NCBI GenBank assembly: GCA_020632715.1
Contig: JACKFA010000002.1
Coordinates: forward strand, 62,001-126,000
Source of the DNA: Deltaproteobacteria bacterium
GTDB lineage: Bacteria > Myxococcota_A > UBA9042 > PHBI01
Reading direction: 5' to 3'
Length of the DNA: 64,000 bases
Part shown: in pieces, positions 7,525 through 16,547 of the stretch
Numbering within the stretch: position 1 is the stretch's first letter
How the letters are laid out: the number at the start of each line of letters is the position of its first letter
Notes under the pieces: model-generated
What the model was told of the DNA's origin: nothing
The model's input: the letters and a program-made list of their open reading frames with translations, nothing else
The model's database searches: none
Translations under genes and position numbers: made by a program

Positions 7525-8533
7525 CGGGGGGCGTCGGCTGGCGGCGGAACACGCGGTAGAGCAGCACGAACGACGGCAGCAGCACGGCCGAGCCGATGGC
7601 GAGCGCCACGAGCATCGGCTCCACCACGCTCGCCGGGGCGAGCGCCCCCTCGAAGGTGAGGTCGGGCGCGACCACGTGCGGGTACTGCGTGAGCCCGAGC
7701 CCGAGCACGATGAGCCCGACCTGCGCCGCGGCGACGAGGCGCGCGAGCGCGAAGCGGCGCGTCCAGAGCGCCCAGATGGCGAGGAGCGCCGCCGCCCCCG
7801 TCGCGACGTGGACGGGCAGCGCGAGGGCCGAGCGCTTCAACGTGAGCGCGCTCTCGGCGGGCGTCTCGAGCCCGGCGACGAAGGTCGTGAGGGCCAGCGC
7901 GCCGACCGCGACGGCGCTGGCGAGCGCGCGGCGGCGGAAGTCCTCCTGGACGGCGTCGTCGCCCGCCGCCTCGACGCAGAGGTAGACCGCGGCGAGGTAG
8001 GCGAAGAGGGCGAGCACGAAGAGCCCGACGCACACGGGGAAGACGTCGACCCAGGGCGCCCAGAAGCCGACGAGCGGGCGCCCCGTGGCGGGGTCGACGC
8101 GCAGCGCGCCGCTCGCGACGGCGCCGAGCGTCACGCCGAGGAAGAACGGCGTCACCGCGCTCGACACGGCGAAGACGCGGCTCCAGCGGCGGACCGCGAC
8201 GCCACCGTGCGGATCGTAGGCGCGGAACACGAACGCGGAGCCGCGCAGCACGATCCCGACGAGCATGATGAAGAGCGGCACGTGGAGCGCCGTGGTGATC
8301 GCGGCGAACGCCTTCGGGAGCGCCACGAAGAGGAGCACGACGACGAGGATGAGCCAGACGTGGTTCGCCTCCCAGATGGGCGCCACGACGCGCGCGATGA
8401 GCGCCCGCTGGCGGTCCTTGCGCGGGCCGGAGGCGAGGAGATCCCAGACCCCGCCGCCGAAGTCGGCGCCGCCCGTGACCGTGTAGGCGACGAGGGCCAC
8501 GAGGATGATGGCGGCGACGAGGTCCGCGAGCAT
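7517..8533 (-). CDS. cydB: Cytochrome bd ubiquinol oxidase subunit II
   Basis: 338 residues, about eight membrane helices. Hallmark sequences GGADFGGGVWDLLA near the N-terminus, RVVAPIWEANHVWLILV (about 47-63) and FRAYDP identify CydB, which with CydA forms the bd-type terminal oxidase reducing O2 to water with quinol as donor. ATG 8533 lies one base from the cydA stop, so the two are coupled. No cydX-like small gene is seen, and the cydDC exporter is not in the window. Function expected: high-affinity respiration at low oxygen. Confidence 0.95.
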   Translation of the reverse strand: MLADLVAAIILVALVAYTVTGGADFGGGVWDLLASGPRKDRQRALIARVVAPIWEANHVWLILVVVLLFVALPKAFAAITTALHVPLFIMLVGIVLRGSAFVFRAYDPHGGVAVRRWSRVFAVSSAVTPFFLGVTLGAVASGALRVDPATGRPLVGFWAPWVDVFPVCVGLFVLALFAYLAAVYLCVEAAGDDAVQEDFRRRALASAVAVGALALTTFVAGLETPAESALTLKRSALALPVHVATGAAALLAIWALWTRRFALARLVAAAQVGLIVLGLGLTQYPHVVAPDLTFEGALAPASVVEPMLVALAIGSAVLLPSFVLLYRVFRRQPTPPGE

Positions 8534-8534
8534 G

Positions 8535-9875
8535 TCAGCCCTCCGCCGGCGGCGCGGCCGCGGTGGTTGGCGCCTGGAAGACGTGGCGCCGGAGGAGCAC
8601 GATCACCGTGACGGAGAGCACGAGGTAGAGCCCGGAGAGCAGCGCGAACGGGAGCCCGAGCCCGGGCATCGGGGTCACGGCGTCGGCGGTCTTCATGACG
8701 CCCTGGATGATCCACGGCTGGCGCCCGACCTCGGTGACCGTCCAGCCGGCCTCGACAGCGAGGAAGCCGAGCGGCGACACGAACCCGAGGAGGAGCAGGT
8801 AGCGCCTGCCGAAGACGAGCCCGCCGGGGCCGGCGCGCTTCCGCCGCCGCAGCCAGAGGACGAAGCCGAGGAGCGCCGTCCCGGCCATCGTGAAGCCGAA
8901 CGCGACCATCGCCTGGAACGCGAGGTGCGTGACGAGGACGGGCGGGCGGAGCTCCCGAGGGACGTCCTTCAGGCCCATGATCTCGGCGTCCGGATCGAGG
9001 TGCGCGAGGATCGACAGGCCGCAGGGGATCTCGATCCCGAAGCGCGTGACCTCGTCGTCCTCGTCGGGGATCCCGCCGATCGTGAGCGGCGCGCAGCGCT
9101 CGGTCTCCCAGTGCCCCTCCATCGCCGCGAGCTTCACGGGCTGCGTCTGCGCCACCATCTTCGCCGAGAGGTCCCCCGAGAGCGGCTGCAGGAGCGCCGC
9201 CACCCCACCGACGAGCAGCGCGATCCGCAGCGCCGCGCGGTCGAGCTCGCTCTCCGGGCGACGCCGCAGGCGGAGCGCGTGGATCCCGGCGACGGCGAAG
9301 CCGACGGCCGCGAACGCCGCGATCACCATGTGCAGGATCTCGCTGAACGCCGCCGGGTTGAGCATCGCCGCGAACGGGTCGATGTCGACGAAGGCCCCAT
9401 CTTCCATGCGGAAGCCGGCCGGCGTGTTCATCCAGGCGTTCGCCGACACCACGAACACCGCCGAGAGCGTGCCGCTCGCGAGCACGACCCAGCCGGCCGC
9501 GAGGTGCGCGCGCGGCGACACGCGATCCCAGCCGTAGAGGTAGATCCCGAGGAAGATCGCCTCGAGGAAGAAGGCGAACCCCTCGAGCGAGAAGGGCATC
9601 CCGATGACGGGCCCCGCGTGCGCCATGAACTCGGGCCAGAGGAGCCCGAGCTCGAACGAGAGCACGGTGCCGCTCACGGCGCCGACCGCGAAGAAGATGG
9701 CCGTGCCCTTCGCCCAGCGCTGCGCGAGGTCCCGGTGCACGGGGGCGCCCGTCTTCCGGTAGCGCCGCTCCGCGAGCACCATCAGGAGGGGCATCGCGAT
9801 GCCGACGCACGCGAACACGATGTGGAAGGCGAGGGACATCGCCATCTGCGAGCGGGCCGCGAGGAGATCGCTCAT
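8535..9875 (-). CDS. cydA: Cytochrome bd ubiquinol oxidase subunit I
   Basis: 446 residues, start ATG 9875. Haem ligands are present: His18 (MAMSLAFHIVF), a second His in EILHMVIAAF and the Met region after EVGRQPWIIQGVM. Acidic residues of the proton path are in SFELGLLWPEFM and LEGFAFFLEAIFLG. The quinol loop is short, as in the cyanide-insensitive (CioA-like) subgroup. First gene of cydA-cydB-GT39. On the minus strand TAGGTT (plus 9882-9887) ends six bases before ATG, consistent with leaderless transcription. A 7-3-7 palindrome at 9932-9948 lies upstream and could be an operator. Confidence 0.95.
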   Translation of the reverse strand: MSDLLAARSQMAMSLAFHIVFACVGIAMPLLMVLAERRYRKTGAPVHRDLAQRWAKGTAIFFAVGAVSGTVLSFELGLLWPEFMAHAGPVIGMPFSLEGFAFFLEAIFLGIYLYGWDRVSPRAHLAAGWVVLASGTLSAVFVVSANAWMNTPAGFRMEDGAFVDIDPFAAMLNPAAFSEILHMVIAAFAAVGFAVAGIHALRLRRRPESELDRAALRIALLVGGVAALLQPLSGDLSAKMVAQTQPVKLAAMEGHWETERCAPLTIGGIPDEDDEVTRFGIEIPCGLSILAHLDPDAEIMGLKDVPRELRPPVLVTHLAFQAMVAFGFTMAGTALLGFVLWLRRRKRAGPGGLVFGRRYLLLLGFVSPLGFLAVEAGWTVTEVGRQPWIIQGVMKTADAVTPMPGLGLPFALLSGLYLVLSVTVIVLLRRHVFQAPTTAAAPPAEG

Positions 9876-9931
9876 CCGCAGAACCTAGCCCAGCTCCCCG
9901 GCGCCGGCCAGAGCACCCTCGCGTCGTGCCC

Positions 9932-9948
9932 ATCGCGCATCGCGCGAT
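9932..9948. promoter_or_regulatory. Palindrome ATCGCGC-ATC-GCGCGAT
   Basis: Perfect 7-bp inverted repeat with a 3-bp centre in the 206-bp divergent region between cydA and the potassium transporter gene, about 57 bp upstream of cydA. Position and size suit an operator for either promoter. The regulator is unknown, and in DNA this GC-rich a chance palindrome is not excluded. Confidence 0.35.
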
Positions 9949-10081
9949 AGCCGTCGGGCGCCGTCGGCGTTGCGAAATCGATCGCGTTGGCGTAGAGCGC
10001 CGATGAGCGCCCGGGCGCGTGCCCCATCGCGTGGCGCTCCCGCTCGGGAGACGCCCGAGCGAAAACCCAGCCGCGAGGCTC

Positions 10082-12130
10082 ATGCGCGTTCGCCCCCTGA
10101 CCAGCGCCACGGCGCGCGGCGCCCTGTTCGCCGCCGCCCCTGCGCCCATCGCCCTCATCGGCTGGTGGCGCGGCGCGGCGGCCGCGACCGCCGGCGCCGA
10201 GGTGCTCATCCCGGCCGGGTTCGCGGCCTTCGGCTTCGCCGCCGCCGCCGGGCTCCTCGCCGTGCGCCCGGCGTTCTCGCGCACCATCGCCGGGCTCGCC
10301 ATCGCCTGCCTCCTCTACGTCGCCGGCCCGAGCCTCGTCGTCTCGCCCGCGATGACGCTCCTGCTCGGCGTCGTCCTCCTCCTCGCCTACATGGCGCTCC
10401 GCACGGTCACCGCGCCCGGGATCGTCACCTCCGGCACCAACGCCGACCGCGCGCGCCCCTCCGGGCAGGCCGCCCGTGGCGCCGCCGGCGCGGCCCTCGC
10501 GCTCTGGCTCCTGTCGCGCCTCGCGGGCGCCGCGAACGACGACGACCCCATCGGCTACATCGCCATCGCCGTGTCGCAGGGGCTCGCGAGCCTGCTCGTC
10601 CTGCGCTGGGCCATCGTCTTCCGCTGGGTCTACCCGCGGCGCGCCCTCGTCATCATCTTCGCGCTCGCAGCAATCATCTTCGTCATGTGGCAGCTATCGC
10701 ACGACTGGTGGCGGTACAGCGGCATTGCTGCACTGCACAGTATCGTCGTGCTCCTGGTGGTCCCCGGGACCTCGGCTTCCGACGACAGCCACACCGGCAA
10801 CTGGTGGGACCCGATCTTCGGCCACCCCGAGCGCCTCTTCGTCGCCACCTTCGCGGTCCTCTGCACCATCGGGGCGCTCCTCCTCGCGATCCCCGCGAGC
10901 AGCGCGGACGGCCTCCCCATCGCCATCGAGGACGCCGCGTTCACCTCGGTCTCCGCCGTGTGCGTCACCGGCCTCACCGTCGTCGACACCGGCCACGCCT
11001 TCTCCCCGCTCGGACAGGGCTTCGTCCTCCTCCTCATCCAGGCCGGCGGCCTCGGCATCATGACCTTCTCGACGGCCGCCATCCGCCTCCTCGGCCGCCG
11101 CATGAGCCTCCGCCACGAGGGCGTCGTCGCCCGCCTCGTGAGCTCCCAGGACCGCTCGCAGGTCTTCAACACGACGGTTCGCCTCCTCCTCTTCACGTTC
11201 ACGGTGGAGGCCGTCGGCGCGCTGCTCCTCTTCATCGCCTTCACCCTCCAGGGGATCCCCCTCGGAGAGGCCGTCTGGCACGCGGTCTTCACGGCCATCT
11301 CCGCGTTCTGCAACGCCGGCTTCGCGCTCCACTCCGACAGCCTCGTGTCGATGAACGGCGACCCCATCGTCCTCCACACCGTCGCGATCCTCATCATCCT
11401 CGGCGGCCTCTCGCCGGCGGTCGTCCTCGCCATCCCCTCGAGCCTCCGCCGCCGCCGCCCGATCCCGCCGCAGGCGCGGCTCGCCCTCGTGACGACGGGC
11501 GTGCTGTTGCTGGTCGGCTTCGGCACCTACCTCGCCGTCGAGTGGTCCACCACCCTGAAGGGCCTCCCCATCGGCGACCGCATCCAGAACGCCTGGTTCC
11601 AGTCGGTCACCCTCCGCACCGCGGGGTTCAACTCGGTCGACTTCAGCGCGCTCCAGCCGGCCACCCTCGTCATGATGATGACGCTCATGTTCATCGGCGG
11701 GAGCCCGGGCGGCACCGCCGGCGGCATCAAGACGACCACCCTCGGCGTGCTCGTCACCGCCGTCGTCGCCGCCATCCGAGGTCGCCACGAGATCGTCATC
11801 TACGGGCGCCGCGTGTCGATCCGCACCGTCTTCCGCGCGGCCGCCAACGTCGCCGCCAGCGTCGCCGTCGTCCTGCTCGGGCTCCTCCTCCTGACGCTCA
11901 CGCAGAACATGTCGCTCCGGCACGCGAGCTTCGAGACCGTGTCCGCCTTCGGGACGGTCGGGCTCACCATCGGCGGGACCTCCGAGCTCGACACCGTCGG
12001 CAAGGTCATCGTGATGGCGATCATGTTCATCGGGCGCGTCGGGGCGCTCACGATCCTCGTCTTCCTCTCTCAGGGCGCGCGCGACGACGCCGACTGGCGC
12101 CGCCCCGAGGTCGACATCGACGTCGCGTGA
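10082..12130 (+). CDS. TrkH/KtrB-type potassium transporter subunit
   Basis: 682 residues from ATG 10082 (GAGG at 10075-10078; an in-frame GTG at 10019 is possible). Residues 1-220 form a poorly conserved set of extra membrane helices. The rest holds the four pore repeats of the Trk/Ktr/HKT superfamily with selectivity-filter segments VCVTGL, FCNAGF, LRTAGF and AFGTVGL, each preceded by a pore helix. GGSPGGTAGGIKTTT is the classic loop after the third filter. This subunit conducts K+ across the inner membrane. It is followed 40 bp later by the RCK regulatory subunit, forming an operon. The long N-terminal extension compared with ordinary KtrB (about 450 aa) is notable. Confidence 0.9.
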   Translation: MRVRPLTSATARGALFAAAPAPIALIGWWRGAAAATAGAEVLIPAGFAAFGFAAAAGLLAVRPAFSRTIAGLAIACLLYVAGPSLVVSPAMTLLLGVVLLLAYMALRTVTAPGIVTSGTNADRARPSGQAARGAAGAALALWLLSRLAGAANDDDPIGYIAIAVSQGLASLLVLRWAIVFRWVYPRRALVIIFALAAIIFVMWQLSHDWWRYSGIAALHSIVVLLVVPGTSASDDSHTGNWWDPIFGHPERLFVATFAVLCTIGALLLAIPASSADGLPIAIEDAAFTSVSAVCVTGLTVVDTGHAFSPLGQGFVLLLIQAGGLGIMTFSTAAIRLLGRRMSLRHEGVVARLVSSQDRSQVFNTTVRLLLFTFTVEAVGALLLFIAFTLQGIPLGEAVWHAVFTAISAFCNAGFALHSDSLVSMNGDPIVLHTVAILIILGGLSPAVVLAIPSSLRRRRPIPPQARLALVTTGVLLLVGFGTYLAVEWSTTLKGLPIGDRIQNAWFQSVTLRTAGFNSVDFSALQPATLVMMMTLMFIGGSPGGTAGGIKTTTLGVLVTAVVAAIRGRHEIVIYGRRVSIRTVFRAAANVAASVAVVLLGLLLLTLTQNMSLRHASFETVSAFGTVGLTIGGTSELDTVGKVIVMAIMFIGRVGALTILVFLSQGARDDADWRRPEVDIDVA

Positions 12131-12141
12131 ACGGTGTTCAC
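12127..12141. promoter_or_regulatory. Palindrome GTGAACGGTGTTCAC (candidate operator)
   Basis: Second copy of the 6-3-6 inverted repeat, covering the stop codon of the potassium pore gene and lying 30 bp before the RCK subunit start. Only the three central bases differ from the 6011-6025 copy. Confidence 0.45.
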
Positions 12142-12170
12142 GCCCCGCGCCACGGAGGCACGGTCCCGCC

Positions 12171-12830
12171 ATGAAGAAGCAAGCCATCATCATCGGTCTC
12201 GGGCAGTTCGGCATGGCCCTCGCCCGCGCGCTCACCGACCGCGGCGTCGAGGTGCTCGCGGTCGACATCTCCGAGGAGCGCGTGCGGCTCGCCGCCTCCT
12301 TCGTGACCGAGGCCGCCTGCTTCGACGCGACCGACGAGCAGGCGCTCCTCCGCACGGGCCCCGAGCGGCGCGAGGTCTCCGTGTGCGCCATCGGCGACGA
12401 GGCGCGCGACGCCTCGATCATCTGCACGGCGCTCCTCCGGCAGATGGGCGCGCCCAAGGTCGTCGCCCGCGCGAACACCGAGGTGCAGGGGCGGATCCTC
12501 AAGCTCGTCGGCGCGCACCACGTCGTGAACCCGGAGCGCGAGTACGGGGAGCGCTTCGCGAGCCAGCTCATGCACGAGAGCATCATCGGCGAGCTGCCGC
12601 TCGGCGAGGACCTGCTCATCACCGAGCTCCGCGTGCCGCCGAGCTTCGTCGGGCACACGGTGCTGAGCCTCCAGCTCCCGCGCCGCTACGGCGTCACGGT
12701 CGTCGCCATCCGGCGCGCGAGCGGCGGCAAGGTGCTCACGCAGGAGGCGGGCGAGCGCCTCCAGGAAGGCGACGTGCTGGTCGTCGTGTCGCGCCAGGGC
12801 GCGGTCGACCAGCTCGTCGAGAGGAGCTAG
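12171..12830 (+). CDS. TrkA/KtrA-type RCK potassium uptake regulator
   Basis: 219 residues, the usual length for a single-unit KtrA. RCK_N Rossmann domain with GLGQFG nucleotide-binding loop (about 9-14), acidic VDIS at the end of strand 2, and AIGDEARDASIICTALLRQ. The RCK_C domain (about 140-219) includes ITELRVPPSFVG and GDVLVVV. It gates the adjacent pore subunit by binding ADP/ATP or NAD(H) and possibly c-di-AMP at RCK_C. Start ATG 12171 follows GGAGG at 12154-12158 with a rather long 12-base spacer. Second gene of the three-gene operon. Confidence 0.92.
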   Translation: MKKQAIIIGLGQFGMALARALTDRGVEVLAVDISEERVRLAASFVTEAACFDATDEQALLRTGPERREVSVCAIGDEARDASIICTALLRQMGAPKVVARANTEVQGRILKLVGAHHVVNPEREYGERFASQLMHESIIGELPLGEDLLITELRVPPSFVGHTVLSLQLPRRYGVTVVAIRRASGGKVLTQEAGERLQEGDVLVVVSRQGAVDQLVERS

Positions 12831-12835
12831 GCAAG

Positions 12836-14071
12836 ATGGAGATCCGCCGCGACATGACCTACGCGCTCGGCGCGCTCATCATCGCCGGGCTCCTCCTGTC
12901 GTTCGGCTCCATCGGGCTCTTCATGCGGATGGGGCCCGCCATCGAGCGGATCCGGCGCGACAACGTCGTCACGATGGACGCCGCGCGGCAGATCCTCGCC
13001 GTGTTCGCCGCGACCTGCGGCGAGGACCTCACGAGCGACGAGCGCGAGAAGATCGAGACGGCGCTCGCCCGCGCGAGCACGAACCTGACCGTCGACGACG
13101 AGGAGGCCCTCGTCCAGGCCGTGACGGACGCCGTCTCGCGCGCGATGACCGGCGATCGCGGGGCGCTCCGCGAGGTCGCGCGCACGGCCGACGACCTCGC
13201 GCAGGCGAACTCCGACGCCATGTGGGAGGCCGACGGCGACGCGCAGCGCCTCGGCGAGGCGGGCGCCTGGACCGCGGCGCTCGGCGGGCTCGCGCTCGTG
13301 CTGCTCGGGGTGTACGCGCTCGGCCGGATGCGGCGCCGGGTCATCGCGCCCCTCGCGGAGCTCGAGCGCGTCCTCGACGCCGTGCGGCGCGGCGACGAGC
13401 ACGCGCGCTGCAAGCCCATCCGCGGCGCGGTCGAGCTCGAGGGGGCGATGAAGAACGCGAACGCCCTCATCGACCGGCTCTACGGGATGGACGCGAAGGT
13501 GTCCGGGCTCGCCGACGCGCACTCGTCGGCGCTCGTCGCCATGCTCGACCGCGAGCCCGCGCCGATGTGGCTCGTCGCCGTCCCGGACGGTGTGCTCTCG
13601 GCGAGCTCGAAGGGGCACGAGGAGCTCTCGGGGCGGCAGGCGGCGGGGCTCCGGCAGCGCCTCGACATCGCGGTCAGGAACGGGCGCGCCGACGGCTTCG
13701 AGGTCATCGCCATCGAGCGGGGGAAGCTCGCGCTCGTGCGGCAGGTGTCGCCCTGGGCGCGGACGCAGCGGCCGACGGGCGAGCTCGCCGCCGTGTCGCC
13801 CGAGGGGGAGGGCGAGCCGAGCGCGCCGCGCCCGGAGGCGCCGGGAGAGGCTCCGGGGGCCGCCGCCAAGAGCGCGCCGCCGGTGCCGGGGAGCGAGCCG
13901 GCGAAGGTCGCGGCCGGCACGAGCGACGCGGCGAAGGCCCCGTCCGCCGCGAGCGGGCCGCCGCCGGCCGTGTCCGCCGCGGACGACGACGTGATCGACT
14001 TCGCGGACCTCGACGGGGAGGATCCGCTCGGCGACGTCGATGACGAGGACGAGGACGACGAGAGGACCTGA
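12836..14071 (+). CDS. Two-helix HAMP-like membrane protein in the potassium operon
   Basis: 411 residues. ATG 12836 follows GAGGAG (12821-12826), five bases after the RCK gene stop. Membrane helix 1 is about residues 9-30 and helix 2 about 140-160; between them lies a 110-residue periplasmic helical sensor-like region. After helix 2, RRRVIAPLAELERVLDAVRR resembles a HAMP linker. No kinase or methyl-accepting domain follows: the cytoplasmic part is a small alpha/beta segment (PMWLVAVPDGVLSASSKGHEE), then a disordered Ala/Pro/Glu-rich stretch and a very acidic tail (DDDVIDFADLDGEDPLGD). Placement suggests a role in sensing or regulating K+ uptake or osmotic state; this is inference. Confidence 0.75.
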   Translation: MEIRRDMTYALGALIIAGLLLSFGSIGLFMRMGPAIERIRRDNVVTMDAARQILAVFAATCGEDLTSDEREKIETALARASTNLTVDDEEALVQAVTDAVSRAMTGDRGALREVARTADDLAQANSDAMWEADGDAQRLGEAGAWTAALGGLALVLLGVYALGRMRRRVIAPLAELERVLDAVRRGDEHARCKPIRGAVELEGAMKNANALIDRLYGMDAKVSGLADAHSSALVAMLDREPAPMWLVAVPDGVLSASSKGHEELSGRQAAGLRQRLDIAVRNGRADGFEVIAIERGKLALVRQVSPWARTQRPTGELAAVSPEGEGEPSAPRPEAPGEAPGAAAKSAPPVPGSEPAKVAAGTSDAAKAPSAASGPPPAVSAADDDVIDFADLDGEDPLGDVDDEDEDDERT

Positions 14072-14119
14072 GCGGGCGCCGGGATCTCGCGCTCGGATCT
14101 CGCTTCATTTGTTTAGCGC

Positions 14120-14148
14120 TTCAATTCCCGGCGACGCCCCGGTAGGCT
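14120..14148 (+). promoter_or_regulatory. Candidate sigma70-type promoter
   Basis: TTCAAT (14120-14125), 17 bp, TAGGCT (14143-14148) in a locally A/T-richer patch, upstream of the TTG start at 14174. Moderate match to the consensus. Confidence 0.4.
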
Positions 14149-14173
14149 GCGCACCCCGACGAGGAGCGCGACG

Positions 14174-16213
14174 TTGACGAGGTCCCTGCCCATCCGCCCG
14201 ACGCTGGTCCTGGCCCTGCTCCTCGCAGCCTGCGGCGGCGACGCCGCCGGCCCCGGGACCGACACCTCGGCGGCGGACACCGCTCTCCCCGCCGACGCCG
14301 ACGCCGCCGGTGTCGACGCCACGCTCCCCGACGTCGAGCCCGACGTCGCCGACGCGCTCGTCACGCCCCCCGACCGCGCCGCCGGCGCGCGGGCCGTCCG
14401 CCCCGCGACCTGCGCGGATGACGGCGCCGCCTGCCTCCTCCCCTGGCCGTCCAACGCGCACGTCGCCGTGGACCCCGCCTCCGCGACCGGGCTCCGCGTC
14501 GCCGTCGCGCCGAGCGCCGCCCCCGAGGGCGAGGACGTCTCGGGCGTCGTCCGCGCCGACGGCTTCTCGCGCGTCTCCCCCATCGTGCTCGCGCTCCCCG
14601 CGGCGCCCGCCGAGCTCGCCCCGGGCGACGCCCCAGTCCTCGTCATCGTCGCGGAGCCGGGGGCCGCGCTCGGGCGCGTCGAGCCCGTCTGGTACGCCAC
14701 CTTCGCGGCCGCCGACGACGGCGCCGGCAGCGCCCTCGTCACGTACCCGGCGCGCCCCCTCGCGGCCGCCACCGAGCACGCGGTGGTCGCCCTCGACACC
14801 CTCGCGCTCACCGGCGGCGGCCACCTCGAGGCGGACCGCGCGACCCGCGTCGCCCTCGGCCTCGACGCCCCCGCCGACGCCGACGAGGCCGCGCTCTTCG
14901 CCTACATGGCCCCCGAGCGCGCCGCGCTCGCCGAGGCCGGCGTCGACCCGGCCCACGTCGCGCGCCTCTGGGACTTCACGACCCGCTCCGCCGGCGATCC
15001 GCGCGCGGACCTGCTCGCGATGCGGGCCGCCTGCCTCGCGGCGGTCGACGACGGCGCCGCGACCGTCGTCGTCGACGAGGTCACGCGCCCTGACGACGGC
15101 CCCGTGGCCGCCATCGTGCTCGGCCACCTCGCGGGCCTCCCGTCGCTCCTCGACGGCGACGGCCGCGTCGCGCGCGGCGCCGACGGCGCGCCCGCCGCGA
15201 GCGGCACCTTCTCCGCCCCCTTCCGCGTGGTCGTCCCCGCCGGCGACGGCGACTACCGCGTCGTCATGTACGCCCACGGCACGGGCGGCGACGTCGGCGA
15301 CTCGAGCTTCGACGGGCTCATCGCCGAGCACGGCGCCGCCAAGGTCGGCCTCGAGATCGACGGCTGGACCGACGACACCCTCGGCGGCACCATCGCCGAC
15401 CTCTTCACGCCGCTCCTCGGCGCCGAGCGCGTCGCGAACCGCGTCATCCAGGCCGAGGCCGGCGGGAGCGCCGTCCTCCACGCCCTCGCCGGCCCCCTCG
15501 GCGACGCCCTCGCCGCGGCCACCCTCGGCGACGCCCCGAACCCGGCCGCCGGCCGCCGCCCCGACACGCGCGCCCCGCTCTGGGCCGGCGGCTCCCTCGG
15601 CGGCGTCGTGGGTCTCGTCTTCGGCCACCTCGAGCCGACCATCGCCGGCGGCCTCCTGAACGTCCCCGGCGCCGGCCTCACCCACTGGCTCCCGCGCTCG
15701 AGCCTCTACGGCCTCCTCGAGAGCACGCTCGCCGACCGCTTCCCGACCCCGGCCGAGCTGAACCTCGTGGTCGCCATGGCGCAGCTCCCCTTCGACGCCA
15801 TGGACGGCGCCGTGTGGGCGGACGCGCGGGCCGACGACCCGCCGTTCCTCGTGCAGGAGAGCATCGGCGACCCCGTGCTCCCGAACGTCGGCAGCGAGCT
15901 CGTCGCGACCTCGCTCGGCGCCGTGCAGGTCGGCGCGGTCCTGCACCCCATCGCGGGCGTGGCGCGGGTCGACGAGGGCGTCGGTCGCAGCGTGGTCACC
16001 CAGTTCAAGGTGCCCGACGACCCCCAGACGGACGCGCTCGCCGTGCACGGCTTCGCCGCGCGCGACGGCCTCGCCGGGCAGGCCGCCCGCGAGCAGCTCA
16101 TCGGCTTCCTGACGAGCGTCTGGGACGGGGCGCCGCGCGTCACCGTGCCGAGCCAGTGCGCCGCCAACACGCCGGCCGGCTCGTGCGACTTCAGCGCGCC
16201 CCCGTCGCGCTGA
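14174..16213 (+). CDS. Secreted alpha/beta-hydrolase-like lipoprotein
   Basis: 679 residues from TTG 14174, chosen because GAGGAG at 14161-14166 lies seven bases before it and it is followed at once by a signal peptide with lipobox LLAAC (Cys at about 16). An Asp/Ala/Thr-rich linker runs to about residue 70. The next segment (CLLPWPSNAHVAVDPASATG) resembles the N-terminal domain of bacterial virulence-type lipases. The catalytic half has VVMYAHGTGGDVG as a likely oxyanion loop and GGSLGGVVG (about 471) as nucleophile elbow, with a candidate acid (GESIGD-like, QESIGDPV) and His (AVHGFAARDG). Likely an outer-membrane esterase or lipase; substrate unknown. Confidence 0.72.
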   Translation: MTRSLPIRPTLVLALLLAACGGDAAGPGTDTSAADTALPADADAAGVDATLPDVEPDVADALVTPPDRAAGARAVRPATCADDGAACLLPWPSNAHVAVDPASATGLRVAVAPSAAPEGEDVSGVVRADGFSRVSPIVLALPAAPAELAPGDAPVLVIVAEPGAALGRVEPVWYATFAAADDGAGSALVTYPARPLAAATEHAVVALDTLALTGGGHLEADRATRVALGLDAPADADEAALFAYMAPERAALAEAGVDPAHVARLWDFTTRSAGDPRADLLAMRAACLAAVDDGAATVVVDEVTRPDDGPVAAIVLGHLAGLPSLLDGDGRVARGADGAPAASGTFSAPFRVVVPAGDGDYRVVMYAHGTGGDVGDSSFDGLIAEHGAAKVGLEIDGWTDDTLGGTIADLFTPLLGAERVANRVIQAEAGGSAVLHALAGPLGDALAAATLGDAPNPAAGRRPDTRAPLWAGGSLGGVVGLVFGHLEPTIAGGLLNVPGAGLTHWLPRSSLYGLLESTLADRFPTPAELNLVVAMAQLPFDAMDGAVWADARADDPPFLVQESIGDPVLPNVGSELVATSLGAVQVGAVLHPIAGVARVDEGVGRSVVTQFKVPDDPQTDALAVHGFAARDGLAGQAAREQLIGFLTSVWDGAPRVTVPSQCAANTPAGSCDFSAPPSR

Positions 16214-16220
16214 GGGGCGG

Positions 16221-16250
16221 TTGACGGCGGGCGCGGGCCCGGCGCATGCT
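16221..16250 (+). promoter_or_regulatory. Candidate sigma70-type promoter for the ACBP gene
   Basis: TTGACG (16221-16226), 18 bp, CATGCT (16245-16250), 37 bp before GTG 16287 and 8 bp after the hydrolase stop. Confidence 0.45.
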
Positions 16251-16286
16251 CCCCGGGCTTCACGCCCCCCCGAGAGGAGCTGTCCC

Positions 16287-16547
16287 GTGAGCGACACCCA
16301 AGCCCGTTTCGAAGCGGCCGTCACGCGGTCGAAGAGCCTCCCGAGCCAGCCGCCGAAGGTGCAGCTCAAGCTCTACGGCCTCTTCAAGCAGGCCACCGCG
16401 GGCGACGTCATCGGCAAGCGCCCGGGCCCCCTCGACATCAAGGGCCGCGCGAAGCACGACGCCTGGGCCGAGCTCGAGGGCACGAGCGCCGACGACGCCA
16501 TGGCGAGCTACGCGGACTTCGTCGACGAGCTCGCGGGCGGCCGCTGA
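16287..16547 (+). CDS. Acyl-CoA-binding protein (ACBP)
   Basis: 86 residues, exactly the length of minimal eukaryotic ACBP. Start GTG 16287 has a strong site (GAGAGGAGC) upstream. The family signature is clear: FEAAVTRSKSLP, LKLYGLFKQATAGDV (the YxLYKQAT helix) and IKGRAKHDAWAELEG (the KxxAW helix). The four-helix bundle binds the CoA head group of long-chain acyl-CoAs in the cytosol, buffering and delivering them. ACBPs are uncommon in bacteria but known in myxobacteria and relatives, many of which have large acyl-CoA metabolism. It overlaps the start of the next gene. Confidence 0.93.
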   Translation: MSDTQARFEAAVTRSKSLPSQPPKVQLKLYGLFKQATAGDVIGKRPGPLDIKGRAKHDAWAELEGTSADDAMASYADFVDELAGGR

